A stretch of DNA of 6,947 bases from Gemmobacter sp. (GTDB lineage Bacteria > Pseudomonadota > Alphaproteobacteria > Rhodobacterales > Rhodobacteraceae). The stretch covers positions 1 through 6,947 of the forward strand of contig JAUSPL010000572.1 of the NCBI GenBank assembly GCA_030656535.1, given 5' to 3'. Of this stretch, positions 4,744-6,947 are shown in pieces. The notes beneath the pieces were generated by a model. That model worked only from the letters and a program-made list of their open reading frames with translations. It searched no databases and had not been told where the DNA came from. Position numbers and translations under genes: made by a program. Position 1 is the first letter of the stretch. Each line of letters starts with the position of its first letter.

Positions 4744-6947
4744 CAAAACACCTCCTGCCCGGCAACAAGCAGAGCGGATGCGGCTGTCGTCGCCAACGCG
4801 AAGTTCTGCCACAATCGCCAAACGGGTGCGGCCCCGCGCCGCGTATGTCCCAGGCGCCCGGCGCGGGCATCTGCCAAGGTGCGCAGCGCAAGCAGCCCGG
4901 CAATTGCGGTGTGCAGGACGGCAAAACCCAGCAGCACGCCCCGCAGGGCATCACGTGCATGGCGGGTCGGGTCGTCCATCACCATCGCAAGACCAAATAG
5001 CGCCAGCAATGCGGTTGCGCAGGCCATCACACCTGTCAGCGCATTGGTTCGGGCCAAAGTCGGTGTCATGCTCTGTTCGGTTCGCTTGGCAGCGATCGAC
5101 GCGACCAGCAGCGCCAGAACGGCAAGGCAGGTGATCCCCCCCGCCAATCCCGCAGGAATGTCCGATGGGGGCGCAGGCCAGCCGGGGGCGACCACCGACA
5201 AGAAGCCCACTCCGAACATCAAGGCCGCATACAGCGTCCCGTCGGCAACCAGCGTGGCGACCGCCCCGCCGTACGCCAGCGTCGAGCGTTGATGCCAATG
5301 CAACGGCAGCGCCAGACCCGGCGTGACGTTGACCGGGGGGTGGTCCCGGTCCGTGCCCATGAGCGCGCCCCAGCGCCAGACCACCAGCGCAATCACCACG
5401 ACCGCCAGTGGCGTCAGCAGATATTGTCCCGCCAGCATCAGCCCGAAAAAGCTGCCGATCGCGGCCGCCGTGGCCAGAGGAAGCATGGTATTTCCGGGCA
5501 AGACCGCGACATGTTCCGGTTGGCCGGTGCCGGGATCGACCACCAGCATCTCGCGCCAGCCGCGGGGCGCCCCCGGCAAAAATCCTTCGCCGCGCGCAAG
5601 CGATACAGTTGCGTCAGCATCATCCCGCCCCGGACCGGGAAGCGAGGCAAAGTTGTAGGCCGGGGCAGGCAGGGCCATCGCCCAGTCAAGTGTCGGCGCG
5701 TCCCAGGGATTGCGCTGGCTGCGCCGTCCGAACAGGCACTGCATGACGATGTCAAATGCGAGCAGAGCAAAACCTGCTGCCATCGCCATGCTGAAGATAG
5801 AGGAAATCAGGTTCGGTATCACCCATTCCGGGTTGTCGGGGTAGATATCAATCCGGCGCGGCATCCCCAGCAGCCCGGTCAGATGCATGATGAAGAATGT
5901 GCCGTGAAACCCGATCAAGATCAGCCAGAATGCCGCCTCACCCAAGCCACGCACTCGTTCGCGGCCCGAAATCAGAGGCATCCAGTAGGTGACAGCGGCC
6001 ATCATCGGAAAGACAAACCCGCCAATCAGTACATAATGCAAATGCGCGGTGACAAAGGCGGTGTCGTGCGCTTGCCAGTTGAACGGGACAATGGCCAGCA
6101 TCACGCCCGTCAGCCCCCCCATGACAAAGGTCAGGAAGAACCCCAGCACAAACAGCATGGGCAACTGCAGTTGCGGTCGTCCTTTCCACATGGTGCCAAT
6201 CCAGACAAATATCTGCACAGCCGTTGGCACCGCAACCAGCGCGGATGCTGCGGAAAAGAATGCGAGCGCCATTTGAGGAATGCCTACCGCAAACATGTGG
6301 TGCACCCACAACCCGAACGACAGGAATACCAGCCCCAGAACTGACGCTACGACCGCACCATAGCCCAGGATCGAGGTCCGTGACAGCACGGGGATGATGG
6401 TCGACAAGGCCCCGGCTGCGGGCAGGAAGATGATGTAGACCTCGGGGTGGCCAAACAGCCAGAACAGGTGCTGCCACAGCAGCGGGTCGCCGCCGCGCGC
6501 CACGTCAAAGAATGGCCAGCCAAAGGCGCGCTCGATCTCCAACAGGATCGACCCAAGGATAAGCGGCGGGAAACCAACCAGCATCATGGCACTGGTCCCC
6601 AACAGATACCACGCCATCAGCGGCATCCGCGTCAGCGCCATGCCGACCGCACGACAGCGCAGAATTGTGACCGTGATCTCTACCGCTGCCGCCACAGCCG
6701 AGATCTCGACAAAGGTGACGCCCAGCAACCAGACATCAGCGTTAATGCCCGGCGTGTGGGTCTTGTCTGACAGAGGCGTATACATGAACCACCCACCGTC
6801 AGGCGCCACCCCCGCCAAAAGCGACATCAGGATTACCGTGCCCCCGAACAAATAGCACCAGTACCCCAATGCTGACAGGCGCGGAAAGGCCATGTCGCGT
6901 GTGCCCAGAATCTTGGGCAACAACCACAATGCCAAGCCTTCCAGCAT
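4743..6947 (-). CDS. ctaD: aa3-type cytochrome c oxidase subunit I fused to subunit III (partial, N-terminus outside window)
   Basis: This gene encodes the catalytic core of a terminal oxidase that reduces O2 to water in the inner membrane. The visible 734 residues lack about the first 100, including the first heme a histidine. The edge ATG is internal, since the text begins just before the conserved DMAFPR (18-23). In edge-based numbering the CuB ligands are His167 (in GHPEVY), His216 and His217, with cross-link Tyr171 and Glu169. His302 (heme a3) and His304 (heme a) lie in AHLHYV, with the Mg-site His294-Asp295 and the arginine pair 364-365. A linker with NPWDAPTLDW and PAYNFASLP leads to a subunit III domain of about seven helices from residue 487, including LVADGTLYAALMFG. 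Fused forms are known (CoxN/CoxO, CaaA). Oddities: Gln245 replaces the K-channel lysine, and Ser25 and Glu90 replace D-channel asparagines. Confidence 0.95.
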   Translation of the reverse strand: MLEGLALWLLPKILGTRDMAFPRLSALGYWCYLFGGTVILMSLLAGVAPDGGWFMYTPLSDKTHTPGINADVWLLGVTFVEISAVAAAVEITVTILRCRAVGMALTRMPLMAWYLLGTSAMMLVGFPPLILGSILLEIERAFGWPFFDVARGGDPLLWQHLFWLFGHPEVYIIFLPAAGALSTIIPVLSRTSILGYGAVVASVLGLVFLSFGLWVHHMFAVGIPQMALAFFSAASALVAVPTAVQIFVWIGTMWKGRPQLQLPMLFVLGFFLTFVMGGLTGVMLAIVPFNWQAHDTAFVTAHLHYVLIGGFVFPMMAAVTYWMPLISGRERVRGLGEAAFWLILIGFHGTFFIMHLTGLLGMPRRIDIYPDNPEWVIPNLISSIFSMAMAAGFALLAFDIVMQCLFGRRSQRNPWDAPTLDWAMALPAPAYNFASLPGPGRDDADATVSLARGEGFLPGAPRGWREMLVVDPGTGQPEHVAVLPGNTMLPLATAAAIGSFFGLMLAGQYLLTPLAVVVIALVVWRWGALMGTDRDHPPVNVTPGLALPLHWHQRSTLAYGGAVATLVADGTLYAALMFGVGFLSVVAPGWPAPPSDIPAGLAGGITCLAVLALLVASIAAKRTEQSMTPTLARTNALTGVMACATALLALFGLAMVMDDPTRHARDALRGVLLGFAVLHTAIAGLLALRTLADARAGRLGHTRRGAAPVWRLWQNFALATTAASALLVAGQEVF
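4751..4756 (-). promoter_or_regulatory. Ribosome binding site that fixes the small membrane-protein start
   Basis: AGGAGG on the minus strand lies 7 nt before the ATG at 4743, inside the last codons of the oxidase gene. It is the strongest Shine-Dalgarno match in the window and decides for the 102-residue form. Confidence 0.8.

Noticed and set aside
5289..6344. Long plus-strand open frame (351 codons) opposite the oxidase gene
   Set aside because: Its translation is rich in Arg, Gln and His, as expected of a mirrored membrane-protein gene, with no ribosome site or family signature. The minus-strand oxidase is certain.
6945..6947. ATG at the right edge as the true oxidase start
   Set aside because: Subunit I proteins need about 100 more residues here, including the first two helices and a heme a histidine; the edge ATG lies just before the conserved DMAFPR, so it is internal.
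1..6947. A functional system joining the oxidase and the peptide importer
   Set aside because: The two sets are separated by 377 bp, belong to common unrelated housekeeping families, and nothing in the sequence links them beyond shared strand.

Overview
The window reads as chromosomal DNA of a GC-rich alphaproteobacterium, probably of the Rhodobacterales/Roseobacter kind. That placement is an inference from codon use, the style of the proteins and the presence of a fused aa3-type oxidase subunit I+III. All six supported genes lie on the minus strand, so the window is best read from its right end to its left. I saw no rRNA, tRNA, CRISPR array, transposase or integrase.

Right part (6947 down to 4435): the 3' end of a terminal-oxidase operon. 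A large open reading frame runs in from beyond the window edge and encodes a heme-copper oxidase subunit I fused to subunit III (CoxN/CoxO or CtaD/CtaE type). It lacks about its first 100 residues. It is followed, with a one-base stop/start overlap, by a 102-residue three-helix membrane protein in the position of CoxP-like accessory proteins. Subunit II is expected upstream, outside the window. The oxidase keeps all visible heme and CuB ligands, but has glutamine where the conserved K-channel lysine normally sits and altered D-channel residues.

Middle (4434 to 4058): a 377-bp gap without a convincing gene. It must hold the end of the oxidase transcript and the promoter of the next operon. It contains a three-copy 10-bp tandem repeat, an 11-bp direct repeat, a 44-nt interrupted dyad, an 8-bp inverted repeat and a weak sigma70-like promoter candidate.

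Left part (4057 to 1): a peptide-type (Dpp/Opp, family 5) ABC importer operon in the standard order: periplasmic binding protein, permease B, permease C, ATPase. The ATPase is cut by the left edge, and a second ATPase probably follows outside. A strong hairpin with a short U tract lies between the binding-protein gene and the first permease gene, where partial termination or 3'-end protection would give excess binding protein. The permease and ATPase genes are tightly coupled, with a 1-bp gap and a 4-bp overlap.

The two operons show no obvious functional link. I found no convincing new multi-gene system here. The points most worth a second look are the oxidase proton-channel substitutions and the structured intergenic region.
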